IMG/VR virus record: IMGVR_UViG_3300031823_000008
Span: 1-64,000 of that record
Origin: a virus
DNA length: 64,000 nucleotides
Strand: one strand, 5' to 3'
Shown here: positions 8,343 through 15,611 of the stretch, one piece after another
How the letters are laid out: each line of letters starts with the position of its first letter
Numbering within the stretch: position 1 is the stretch's first letter
Notes under the pieces: model-generated
Told to the model about the DNA's origin: nothing
Database searches by the model: none
Seen by the model: only the letters and a program-made list of their open reading frames with translations
Position numbers and translations under genes: made by a program

Positions 8343-9374
8343 ATGTCGCAGTTTACGTCTCCTTTTGTTGAGCGGCTGGTCATCGCGCCGCAGACCTCTT
8401 TCGCCCTCGTACCGAATAGCGCCGGCGTGTGGACCAGCACCGGCGCGAAGCTCTTGCGCGCGGGATCCGGCTGCAAGATCAAGGCGGATCCGACGCTGAT
8501 TACCAACCCGATGAAGACGGGCACCCGCTCCATGCAGCCTGGCGTCGCGGGGCGAAAAAGCAACAATACCTTCTCGCTTCCCAACGTGCCCATCGTGCCC
8601 TCGGGAACGGGAGGCACGCCCCCTGACATGGATATTCTCATCCAGTCCATCTTCGGCCAGGCGCCAACCGGCAGCGCGTATACGTTGCTCGACACCGGGA
8701 TTGTGCCTTTTATCCTGGCGCGCTTCCAGCATCTGGCGACCACGCTTTCCCAGCAGTTCGCTATCGGTTGTATCACGACGGACTGGTCGATCCTATTCAA
8801 TGGCGACGTCTTCAGCATCTCGGCGAATGGGAAGTGCTTCTGGGTCTTGGACTCGGAGAACTTCGCCAATGAAGACACGACGGGCGCGGGCGGCTTGACC
8901 GCATTCCCGCTGGAACTGGTATCGCCCACGTCTCTCGGCACCTTGCGGCAAGGATTCATCGGTACGGCGACGTTCGACGGTAACGGCGTGGACTCGACCA
9001 CTTTCCCGCTTCTGAAATGCGAGATCAAGGGAAAGACCGGCAACGATTACACGCTCGATGCTTATGGCACGTCCTACGGCGCGCTCCCGTCCGGCGGCCG
9101 GCGCATGGCGAGCCTCAGCTTTACCTTCCAGGATTGCGACACGGCAGCGCTGAACAATCTCAAGGTCAAGGCGAAGGCAAAAACGCCCATGACCATCACG
9201 TTGGTAAACGGCACGCTCACGGGGAACATCACCACGGTCGCGATCAAGGGCGTGCAGCTTGCGGTGCCGGAGTACTCGGACGAAGCAGCGCGCGTCGTTA
9301 CGGCGTTCGGCGACTCACAGGCCAGCGCTTCGACAGCAACAGCGGTGGACGAATTTACGATGACTTTCAGCTAG
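8343..9374 (+). CDS. major tail tube protein
   Basis: 343 residues, beta-rich, with alternating Thr/Gly/Ser strands and the closing region TGNITTVAIKGVQLAVPEYSDEAARVVTAFGDSQAS, typical of long-tailed phage tube proteins. It would polymerise into the tail tube around the tape measure. It precedes the chaperone pair and tape measure in the standard order. AAGGAG lies just upstream of the ATG. Confidence 0.75.
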   Translation: MSQFTSPFVERLVIAPQTSFALVPNSAGVWTSTGAKLLRAGSGCKIKADPTLITNPMKTGTRSMQPGVAGRKSNNTFSLPNVPIVPSGTGGTPPDMDILIQSIFGQAPTGSAYTLLDTGIVPFILARFQHLATTLSQQFAIGCITTDWSILFNGDVFSISANGKCFWVLDSENFANEDTTGAGGLTAFPLELVSPTSLGTLRQGFIGTATFDGNGVDSTTFPLLKCEIKGKTGNDYTLDAYGTSYGALPSGGRRMASLSFTFQDCDTAALNNLKVKAKAKTPMTITLVNGTLTGNITTVAIKGVQLAVPEYSDEAARVVTAFGDSQASASTATAVDEFTMTFS

Positions 9375-9385
9375 GAGGTTTTCAG

Positions 9386-9619
9386 ATGATTCCGGTAGTC
9401 ACACAGGCGGATGGTCCGGCGCTTGTGGAGCGTGGGTTGAAGATGGCCAAAAAAAGAAACCCGGTTTACCTCGAAAAGCAGGCGGGTCCCTTCGAGGTCC
9501 AAACCACCGAGGGCGTACTCACCGGAAAGCCGGGCGACTTTCTCGCTTACGATCCGATCAGCGGGCACGTATGGCCCGTCGCGGCGAGCTATGTAGCGAT
9601 TCATTATGAGGACTTTTAA
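9386..9619 (+). CDS. small hypothetical protein of the tail module
   Basis: 77 residues from the ATG at 9386, chosen because AGGAGG sits 9 bp upstream. A short beta-rich protein with KKRNPVYLEKQAGPFEVQTTEG and ending VAIHYEDF. Follows the tail tube gene. No family was recognised. Confidence 0.72.
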   Translation: MIPVVTQADGPALVERGLKMAKKRNPVYLEKQAGPFEVQTTEGVLTGKPGDFLAYDPISGHVWPVAASYVAIHYEDF

Positions 9620-9622
9620 AGC

Positions 9623-9877
9623 ATGCCGGTAGACATCAATCGAGCGGCAGGCGTAACGCCTGAAGTGTCGGCGACCGTCGACGACATGTTCGAGTACCAC
9701 CCATGGACCGAGCCCCAGGTCGCTGCGGGTAAGGCCGTCCGCGAAGCCCTCCGCAATGCCGTCAAAGTCATCATCGATAACGTCCCTCCGTCGCCGGATC
9801 GCACCGTCGCGATTCGAAAGCTGAGAGATGCGCGGGCCGACTGTAATAGCGCCATCACCCACGGAGGAAAGTACTAG
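9623..9877 (+). CDS. candidate Acb2/Tad1-type hairpin protein (cyclic-nucleotide sponge, anti-CBASS/anti-Thoeris)
   Basis: 84 residues. Residues 22-84 follow the pattern F-x-YH ... Q ... R-x-A ... I-x-x-x-PPSxxRT-AIRKLRxA ... CNxAI, which matches the two-helix hairpin family known from phage Acb2 and Vs.4-like proteins. Those bind cyclic di- and trinucleotides and so blunt CBASS signalling, and related forms block Thoeris signals. Here the gene sits between tail tube and tail chaperone genes, a place where small inserted genes are common. Its last codons contain GGAGGAAAG, which also serves as ribosome binding site for the next gene. Family membership is recognised by eye; activity is an inference. 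Confidence 0.6.
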   Translation: MPVDINRAAGVTPEVSATVDDMFEYHPWTEPQVAAGKAVREALRNAVKVIIDNVPPSPDRTVAIRKLRDARADCNSAITHGGKY

Positions 9878-10622
9878 CGCCATGCGTTTGAACCTAGTAA
9901 AGACAGGGGTTTCAGCGCAGACTGGAGTTATGGGACGCCCATTTATTCCAAGATCCGATTGTCTGTCATGCGGCGCGAAAGTTAAGCGCTTCGGTAAGAA
10001 GTTTTGCTCCCGAATATGCGCCGCAAAATTTCGGGTGCAACCGATATTGGAGCGGCGCGAGCACCGTGAATGCCTGGTATGCCATCGCATGTTTTCCGAA
10101 AAACCTGCGCTCATGGAGCGCGGCAGAAAATATTGCTCTAAAGCATGCCATGACAAATCACAGGAAAAGCACCACGATTTTGTGTGCTCGAAATGCAAGA
10201 TCCCTAAGACGGCCCTCGATTTCTATGTGGACAGGACCAAGGCGCGGGGGCATGTCGCGCGGTGCAAACAATGCTATTCGGAGACCAGCAGTAAGGTTTT
10301 GGCATTTAAGCCATACCGACGTGAAGCATCGCTTCAGGCGGGAGCTGTCAGACGAGGGCTCGCCTATGAACTAACGCGCGAGCAGTTCATGACGTTCTGG
10401 CAAAAGCCCTGCACGTATTGCGGTGATGCCATCCCGACAGTGGGGCTCGATCGCGTTGAGAACGATAAGGGATATACGCTCGACAACCTTGTTTCGTGCT
10501 GCGCGGTTTGCAACTCCATGAAATCGAGCATGACCATGGCACAGTTTCTTGCGCGGTGCGGTCGGATAGCCGCAAGAACGTCGGATTGCAACTCGGCAAT
10601 TACGCATGGAGGGAAGTACTGA
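9839..10622 (+). repeat. recoded duplicate of the acb2-like gene tail at both sides of the HNH gene
   Basis: Positions 9839-9877 and 10584-10622 both encode the same 12 residues (DCNSAITHGGKY) plus a stop, but 10 of 12 codons differ by synonymous changes, including an AGC/TCG serine switch, and the stops differ (TAG/TGA). Each copy ends with a Shine-Dalgarno-like GGAGGAAAG or GGAGGGAAG that lies just before the following gene's ATG. Confidence 0.9.
9882..10622 (+). CDS. HNH homing-type endonuclease with N-terminal zinc fingers
   Basis: 246 residues from the ATG at 9882. Residues about 25-125 hold three Cys-rich modules (CLSCG...CSRIC, CLVCH...CSKAC, CSKCK...CKQC). The C-terminal part is an HNH domain: CTYCG, then GLDRVENDKGYTLDNLVSCCAVCNSMK. 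Such stand-alone nucleases cut phage DNA and spread by homing into the cut site. The last 12 residues copy the end of the upstream acb2-like gene, so the gene was inserted at, or recombined into, that gene's 3' end while keeping both the upstream protein and the downstream ribosome binding site. Confidence 0.82.
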   Translation: MRLNLVKTGVSAQTGVMGRPFIPRSDCLSCGAKVKRFGKKFCSRICAAKFRVQPILERREHRECLVCHRMFSEKPALMERGRKYCSKACHDKSQEKHHDFVCSKCKIPKTALDFYVDRTKARGHVARCKQCYSETSSKVLAFKPYRREASLQAGAVRRGLAYELTREQFMTFWQKPCTYCGDAIPTVGLDRVENDKGYTLDNLVSCCAVCNSMKSSMTMAQFLARCGRIAARTSDCNSAITHGGKY

Positions 10623-10626
10623 CGGC

Positions 10627-11244
10627 ATGCCCTTCTCGCCCACCATCACGCGCGAATCGACGGCCCTCCCAGGCGTCAAGTTCACGATCCGGAGAATGGG
10701 CCTATCCCGACGCACGGACCTCGACTTCGAAACCCTGAAACTCCGTCAGCGATTGCGGGAACTCGAAGCCGACCATCCCCCGCGCACTGACCAGGAGAAG
10801 GAACTCAGCGAGCAACTCGCGATCGCGGTCAGGAAAGCCGGCGCGGTTTCGGCTGCGGAATACGACGGCGTAATGAAGGCGGACGTGGAACCCCTGGCGG
10901 CGGAGCTGGCGGCATGCGTGCCGGCGGACGTAAAGAAGGCGAGGAGTGTCCTCAACGAGGAATACGTCCAGGTCGAAAACCGGATCAGTGCCGCGTGGAT
11001 CCGCGCGGGCTTCGTGTCGATCGAAGGCGGCGACGTGGACGGGATGACGGCGGAGCAGCTCCTGGATTATGGGCCTCCCGCGCTGGCGGGTGAGATCTAT
11101 GAAGCGCTGACTTCGGATGCACGCTTGGGTGGAATTGAAAAAAAAGTCTCGTTACCGCCTATCACTTTTGGCGAGGCGGAGGCTGGGGAAAAGATGAGTA
11201 TAACTGCGGGCGATGTCGGGGTCCTGCCGGTGGTTACTACTTAG
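10627..11244 (+). CDS. tail assembly chaperone (lambda G-like, short form)
   Basis: 205 residues from the ATG at 10627 (GGAGGGAAG upstream). The protein is acidic and helical in its middle (residues 35-110), and lies between the tail tube and the tape measure, the invariant place of tail chaperones. A slippery run A-AAA-AAA at 11139-11145 allows a -1 shift after residue 173 into the frame of the next reading frame, giving a longer G-T-type product. Confidence 0.78.
   Translation: MPFSPTITRESTALPGVKFTIRRMGLSRRTDLDFETLKLRQRLRELEADHPPRTDQEKELSEQLAIAVRKAGAVSAAEYDGVMKADVEPLAAELAACVPADVKKARSVLNEEYVQVENRISAAWIRAGFVSIEGGDVDGMTAEQLLDYGPPALAGEIYEALTSDARLGGIEKKVSLPPITFGEAEAGEKMSITAGDVGVLPVVTT
11137..11179 (+). 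promoter_or_regulatory. programmed -1 ribosomal frameshift signal
   Basis: The codons GAA AAA AAA GTC contain the heptamer A-AAA-AAA (11139-11145) followed by G. Nine bases later CCGCCT (11155-11160) can pair perfectly with AGGCGG (11174-11179) across a 13-nt loop. The -1 frame is open from here to 11600 without a stop. Slippery site, spacing, stem and an open downstream frame all agree. Confidence 0.85.
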
Positions 11245-11600
11245 ATCGCAATTGCTTTAAGTACTTCGCTCGGGACGTGGATCCGCGGCGAGGGAAGTGG
11301 TGGTGGCCGAGGTATACGGCGTTTCGACGGACGTGGCCGGAAGGGCAGAAACAGTGGATCAAGGAGGCCTTTCACTGGATGCTGCCGGGAATCCGGGAGT
11401 CGGAGTGCCCGGTGTCCTTGATCACGCAGAAATCGTTTGAATTGGTGCAGATCGTGAATCAGATGCAGGGAGCTTACAAATCGACGGGTTCGACGATGGG
11501 CGCGGATGAGATGCCGGGGTATCTGCTGGATGCAGTGCGGGTGTGTCAGAGCGAAGGCGTGTCCGTCGATAACGCGATGGATGAGGCGGCGAACGAATGA
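11145..11600 (+). CDS. tail assembly chaperone T-part, expressed by -1 frameshift (10627-11145 joined to 11145-11600)
   Basis: The -1 frame gives 151 further residues after residue 173 of the 10627 gene, for a fusion of 324 residues. The extension starts KSLVTAYHFW in part from the shift, carries CGRC and a third Cys, then WWWPRYTAFRRTW, and ends VDNAMDEAANE. A GTG at 11277 could start a short independent product but lacks a clear ribosome binding site. As in lambda G/GT, the extension should contact the tape measure. The stop is overlapped by the next gene's start (ATGA). Confidence 0.8.
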   Translation, partial: SLVTAYHFWRGGGWGKDEYNCGRCRGPAGGYYLDRNCFKYFARDVDPRRGKWWWPRYTAFRRTWPEGQKQWIKEAFHWMLPGIRESECPVSLITQKSFELVQIVNQMQGAYKSTGSTMGADEMPGYLLDAVRVCQSEGVSVDNAMDEAANE

Positions 11601-11704
11601 GGCGCGTGGCTTTCTGGCTATCCAATGTCGCCTCAGGCATTTTGCTCCTGACGTGGATCGGAGTGTGTCTGGTGAGGCGGCGGATTGTGGGGCTTGATTC
11701 GTGA
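11597..11704 (+). CDS. 35-residue single-pass membrane peptide
   Basis: This tiny gene overlaps the preceding stop (ATGA at 11597-11600) and the following GTG start (GTGA at 11701-11704). Its product has one hydrophobic segment (SGILLLTWIGVCLV) flanked by Arg residues. The two 4-bp overlaps argue that it is translated. It might be a tail-tip or injection-related membrane peptide; no family was recognised. Confidence 0.6.
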   Translation: MRRVAFWLSNVASGILLLTWIGVCLVRRRIVGLDS

Positions 11705-14649
11705 GCTACGAACTCAACGTAAATGCAGGCGTTACCGGCCAAAGCTCCCTCTCCGCGCTGACTGCGGCGACGGAGAAGCAGTCCGCTTCCACCCAGGCTC
11801 TGAATAACGCGCTCTATGGCGCGAGCGCTGCGCAGGAAAAGTATACCCTCGGCGCTCAGAAGCTGGCCATTGAACAGGCGAAAATCGAGCAGCTCACGAT
11901 TCAGTACCGAATCGCGCTTCTGGGGCAGACGACGGCCACGGATGGAGCGACGGCATCGACAGAGCGATTGAGCGGGGCAACAGCGGGCGCTACGGGCAAC
12001 GTGCGGAATATGACCGCGGCGTTGCGCGGGCTCGAAGGCGGCATGCCGATCCGGTCGGCGGCGATGTTCCTGAGCCAGATTCAAGGGATCAACACGGCGA
12101 TGCAGTTCGCGTTTCCGGTGTTCGGGGCGATCGCGCTCTTCGGGGTGGCCGAGCAGATCGTCGACAAGCTGGGGTCGCATCTAACGGCGTGGAAACAGAT
12201 CGACGAGGCCGAAAAGGAAGCTACCAGCGACCTCAAGAAATATTCCGATGAGGCGCAAAACAGCCTGAGAGGGTTGCGAAGCATCCAGACTGAACTCGCC
12301 GCTCACAGGGCGGGCCCAGCGGTTGCGGCAACGATGACCGCGGAGAGCCTGAAGGGCGAGCTGGCTCAATCCGAGCAGCGGGCCGCCATGCTCGAAAAGC
12401 AGCGCGCGGCACTCCAGTTATTCATCTCTAATACCCAGGGCGGCAGCTTCCATGCCCTGACGGGGGAGCAGCGGGCGCTCGTCGGGGCGGTGGTCCCGGA
12501 TGTGGAAACCGCGCTCAATCAGGACACCCCGATCAGCTCGGCTTTCAACTCTAGCCAATTGAAGCTCGCCCAGACCGGCCTGAAGGATATGGGGGCGCGG
12601 ATCTATGCGGCGAATACGGACGTAGAGCAGAAACGCGCGCTGGTGACACAGGCCGGAACCGCTACGGAACCGAGCCAGCAGCAGAGACAGGATCGCGAAA
12701 ACAGCGACGCCAAAAAAGCGGAGACGGAGGCCCTCGAAAAGGCGAGACGCGCGGCCCAGGAATTCGCGTCAATGCTGGAGCGCGCAACAGATGCAGCGAC
12801 CAAATTCCAGCAGGGCTATACCAACAAGCTGATTTCCGGAGGCGATGCCCTTTTTCAGCAGACCCACGATCCGTTTGAAGCGAACCAGGGATTCGGCACG
12901 CAGATGAACTCGCGGATGATGGACAACGTCTCGAAGAGCCTGACGCTTTCGACCATCGGGCAGAATCGCAACCCGTGGAGTCAGGATGCAGACGTAACTG
13001 GCTTCTACAGCAATGTCCAGAATCAAAATCGGATCAGCGACGAGCGACAAATCGCCGTGCTCAAGCAGGGATCGCAGGAGCGTGGCACTGGAATGGACCC
13101 TTCGGCGGCGCTTCAAAATACGCTGCAAATGCTGGACCTGGAAGTGAAGATCAAGGCAGCCCATCAGGACATTTGGGACATCGACCAGGCGCGCTTCGTG
13201 GCCGGCCTCGAGGCGGGCAAGGCGGAATTCGATTACGCGCAGAAAATCATCGCCCTCAAGAAACAGCAGGCCGACCAACAGGCGCAGCAAGCGCGTTCCC
13301 TCGCCGATGGCCTGTTCGATGCTCTCCACTCGCGCACGACGGGCACATGGTTCAAGTCCTTTGCGCTGAATCAGGGGAAACAGCTCTTCAGCAACGCCGC
13401 AACCCCAATCCTCGAAGGCGCAACCCATGCGCTCGGCAGCGTCATCCCCGCATCGGCGCAAACCGGGATGCTCGGAGGCCTCCTACACGGGACCGTCTTC
13501 GATTCCGCCAATGCAGCACCGCAGCAGACCGCAAATAATACCCTCGAAACGGTGAAGCAGGTGCTGGGATTGCGTGGCGATCTGAAGGGTATCTTCACCG
13601 GAAACAATGACCCGAATGCCCAGGTCCCTCCAGGCGGGGCAGGATCCGGCGGCGGGAGCGCCTTCAATCCGTTTATGGGATCCGGAGGCGGTCTGATGGG
13701 CACTGGAATCGGCGCGGGAGGGGGCGGCACGGGTCTCTATGGTCTGCCGAACACGTTCAACGCCTTCAGTCCGTCCCTTTCCTCGACCGGGAGCCTCAGC
13801 GTCGCGAGCAGCGCTCTGGCTCAGTTTGCATCGGGAGTATCGGGCGGTCCCAGCATGGCTCTGGCGCGTTTCATGGGGACGCAGCCTCCTGCGGGGACGG
13901 TAGGGTATGGCGCCGATGGCACGCCCCATGACGATATGGGCAATCCGATTGTCGCCTCTACCGCAACCCAGATCGGGCAAGGCGTCAGCATTGCGGGCGC
14001 TGTGGCATCAGGCACAGTATCCGCCATCAAATCCTTCGAGAAAGGCGGAGCCTCCGGAGCCCTGGGAGGCGTCGCGGCCCTCGCCGGTATGGCGTCCCTG
14101 ATCCCCGGAGCTGGACTCATTGCGGCGCCTATCGCGGCCATTGCCGGGCTTTTCAGTGCAGTCTTGTCGACCGGTCCCCAGCAGCGCGCTCAGCAGATTA
14201 CCGACGACATCAACAAGGGCGCTTATCTCGCGCCGACTGCGTTGAATGTCACCCAGGGCATGAACGGCACCTATGAGGATTTCGATGCACGGGGCAATCT
14301 TCGAACGTCGAACCTTTCCGCCGTCCCGACAGTAGCCGAGCCGTACATTACCAAACGGACATTGAACGGGCAGCAGGGTTGGTATGACGCTCCGGGTGTT
14401 GTCACAGCGCCCTACTCGGGCAGTGCGACGGGGTCAGGATTGACGCCAGTTTCGAATGCTCCGGGAGCCGGGACGGGCGGCATCACGATCAATGTTGCGG
14501 GCGGGATTAACGCGATGGATTCCAGTTCATTCCATGACTTCCTGCAGAAGCCCGGAAATTCAATGGCTGTCGGGGATTCCCTCGCGACCCATTTGCAGTC
14601 GCATGAGGGGCGAGCGAGTAACGCAATTCGCTATGTGGCGGGGGCGTGA
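11701..14649 (+). CDS. tail tape measure protein
   Basis: 982 residues starting at GTG 11701. Long helical coiled-coil regions (about 15-90, 160-260, 315-480) alternate with hydrophobic segments near residues 120-160 and a long Ala/Gly-rich hydrophobic stretch near residues 760-830, typical of proteins that set tail length and assist DNA entry. At about 0.15 nm per residue the tail would be near 150 nm. It follows the frameshifted chaperones, as expected. Confidence 0.9.
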   Translation: MSYELNVNAGVTGQSSLSALTAATEKQSASTQALNNALYGASAAQEKYTLGAQKLAIEQAKIEQLTIQYRIALLGQTTATDGATASTERLSGATAGATGNVRNMTAALRGLEGGMPIRSAAMFLSQIQGINTAMQFAFPVFGAIALFGVAEQIVDKLGSHLTAWKQIDEAEKEATSDLKKYSDEAQNSLRGLRSIQTELAAHRAGPAVAATMTAESLKGELAQSEQRAAMLEKQRAALQLFISNTQGGSFHALTGEQRALVGAVVPDVETALNQDTPISSAFNSSQLKLAQTGLKDMGARIYAANTDVEQKRALVTQAGTATEPSQQQRQDRENSDAKKAETEALEKARRAAQEFASMLERATDAATKFQQGYTNKLISGGDALFQQTHDPFEANQGFGTQMNSRMMDNVSKSLTLSTIGQNRNPWSQDADVTGFYSNVQNQNRISDERQIAVLKQGSQERGTGMDPSAALQNTLQMLDLEVKIKAAHQDIWDIDQARFVAGLEAGKAEFDYAQKIIALKKQQADQQAQQARSLADGLFDALHSRTTGTWFKSFALNQGKQLFSNAATPILEGATHALGSVIPASAQTGMLGGLLHGTVFDSANAAPQQTANNTLETVKQVLGLRGDLKGIFTGNNDPNAQVPPGGAGSGGGSAFNPFMGSGGGLMGTGIGAGGGGTGLYGLPNTFNAFSPSLSSTGSLSVASSALAQFASGVSGGPSMALARFMGTQPPAGTVGYGADGTPHDDMGNPIVASTATQIGQGVSIAGAVASGTVSAIKSFEKGGASGALGGVAALAGMASLIPGAGLIAAPIAAIAGLFSAVLSTGPQQRAQQITDDINKGAYLAPTALNVTQGMNGTYEDFDARGNLRTSNLSAVPTVAEPYITKRTLNGQQGWYDAPGVVTAPYSGSATGSGLTPVSNAPGAGTGGITINVAGGINAMDSSSFHDFLQKPGNSMAVGDSLATHLQSHEGRASNAIRYVAGA

Positions 14650-14843
14650 TGCCGTCAATCCTTCCTCGCCTTAATCGCATCAACCTCACTGAGCTTCATG
14701 GGGCGCGGCATTCGCTCCCCCCCATACACCCGGGCCACCTGATATTCGTGTATCGCGCTAAAGTGTCACTTTTTGCAACAGTCTGCGCGCCCGCAGCATC
14801 GCTCCGGGACGTATCCGAAAAAGAAACTGAGGGCGCTGCTTAA
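14649..14843 (+). CDS. small hypothetical protein between tape measure and distal tail genes
   Basis: 64 residues. The ATG at 14649 overlaps the tape measure stop by one base (TGATG), and the stop abuts the next ATG. The sequence is basic at the N-terminus with a moderately hydrophobic centre (HLIFVYRAKVSLFATVCA). No family was recognised; supported by the tight packing. Confidence 0.5.
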   Translation: MPSILPRLNRINLTELHGARHSLPPIHPGHLIFVYRAKVSLFATVCAPAASLRDVSEKETEGAA

Positions 14844-15611
14844 ATGCCCACAGCCCTCCCAGTCATCCGTGGACCCTCGACAGCCCTCTATCCTTTCACC
14901 CAGGTCTATCAGTGTCAGACAAGCTGCTCAGATTCACAGAGCGGCAATCCCGCGCGCCACGTCAGCGGCCTTCCCCGATTGCATTTCGAATTCAGCTATA
15001 ACCCATTGAGGCAGGCCGACAAGAACACCCTGAAAGCAGCGATCGCGGGGGCCAAGGGACAGTTCACCGGAGGAAGTGGAAGCGCAGGTTTGACGGCGAC
15101 GACGGATATCACCTACACCGACCTGGGCTTCGATGCGGATGAATTCTCAGCAGTCGAACAGGTGAGCACGCAATACGGCGTGAAGTGGACGCTCAGCCAG
15201 GCGCTACCTCAGAATCTCAGCCCCGGAACGAGTGGCGGCGCATATCCCGTGATTGCGACGGGCGTGATTGCGAAGCTTCCCTACATGCAAAAGAAACGCT
15301 GGCAGACTGTCGCTTCGATGATGCCGACCGGACCCAAGTACACCATGGCCGAATTCTCGGGAGGGCTGACAAACTTTCCGACGGATGGCCTGATGGGCTG
15401 GGAGTTCGATGAAACGGTGCTCTCGGACTCGATCGTGAATACCAAGGTTTCGCACTTCCTTGCGAACTGGGGCCGGGCATTCCCTTTCACGTTCAAGGAT
15501 GAAGACGGAGTGACCTACAGCAACGTGTATTACGCCTCGGACACGATGTCGATCCTGCGCGCTGATTTCGGTCTCTCGCGGATCAACACGGTCTTGGTGC
15601 AGATGAACTAA
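14844..15611 (+). CDS. probable distal tail protein
   Basis: 255 residues directly after the tape measure region. A beta-rich protein with an N-terminal domain (about 1-75), a middle with GSGSAGLTATTDITYTDLGF and a C-terminal domain ending SRINTVLVQMN. Gene order (tape measure, distal tail, hub) as in Gram-negative siphoviruses supports the assignment. It overlaps the hub gene's start by one base. Confidence 0.68.
   Translation: MPTALPVIRGPSTALYPFTQVYQCQTSCSDSQSGNPARHVSGLPRLHFEFSYNPLRQADKNTLKAAIAGAKGQFTGGSGSAGLTATTDITYTDLGFDADEFSAVEQVSTQYGVKWTLSQALPQNLSPGTSGGAYPVIATGVIAKLPYMQKKRWQTVASMMPTGPKYTMAEFSGGLTNFPTDGLMGWEFDETVLSDSIVNTKVSHFLANWGRAFPFTFKDEDGVTYSNVYYASDTMSILRADFGLSRINTVLVQMN

Noticed and set aside
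9839-10622. Group I intron or intein explanation for the repeated acb2 tail
   Set aside because: The upstream copy already completes the protein with its own stop, the two copies differ at the DNA level, and no intein splicing motifs are present.
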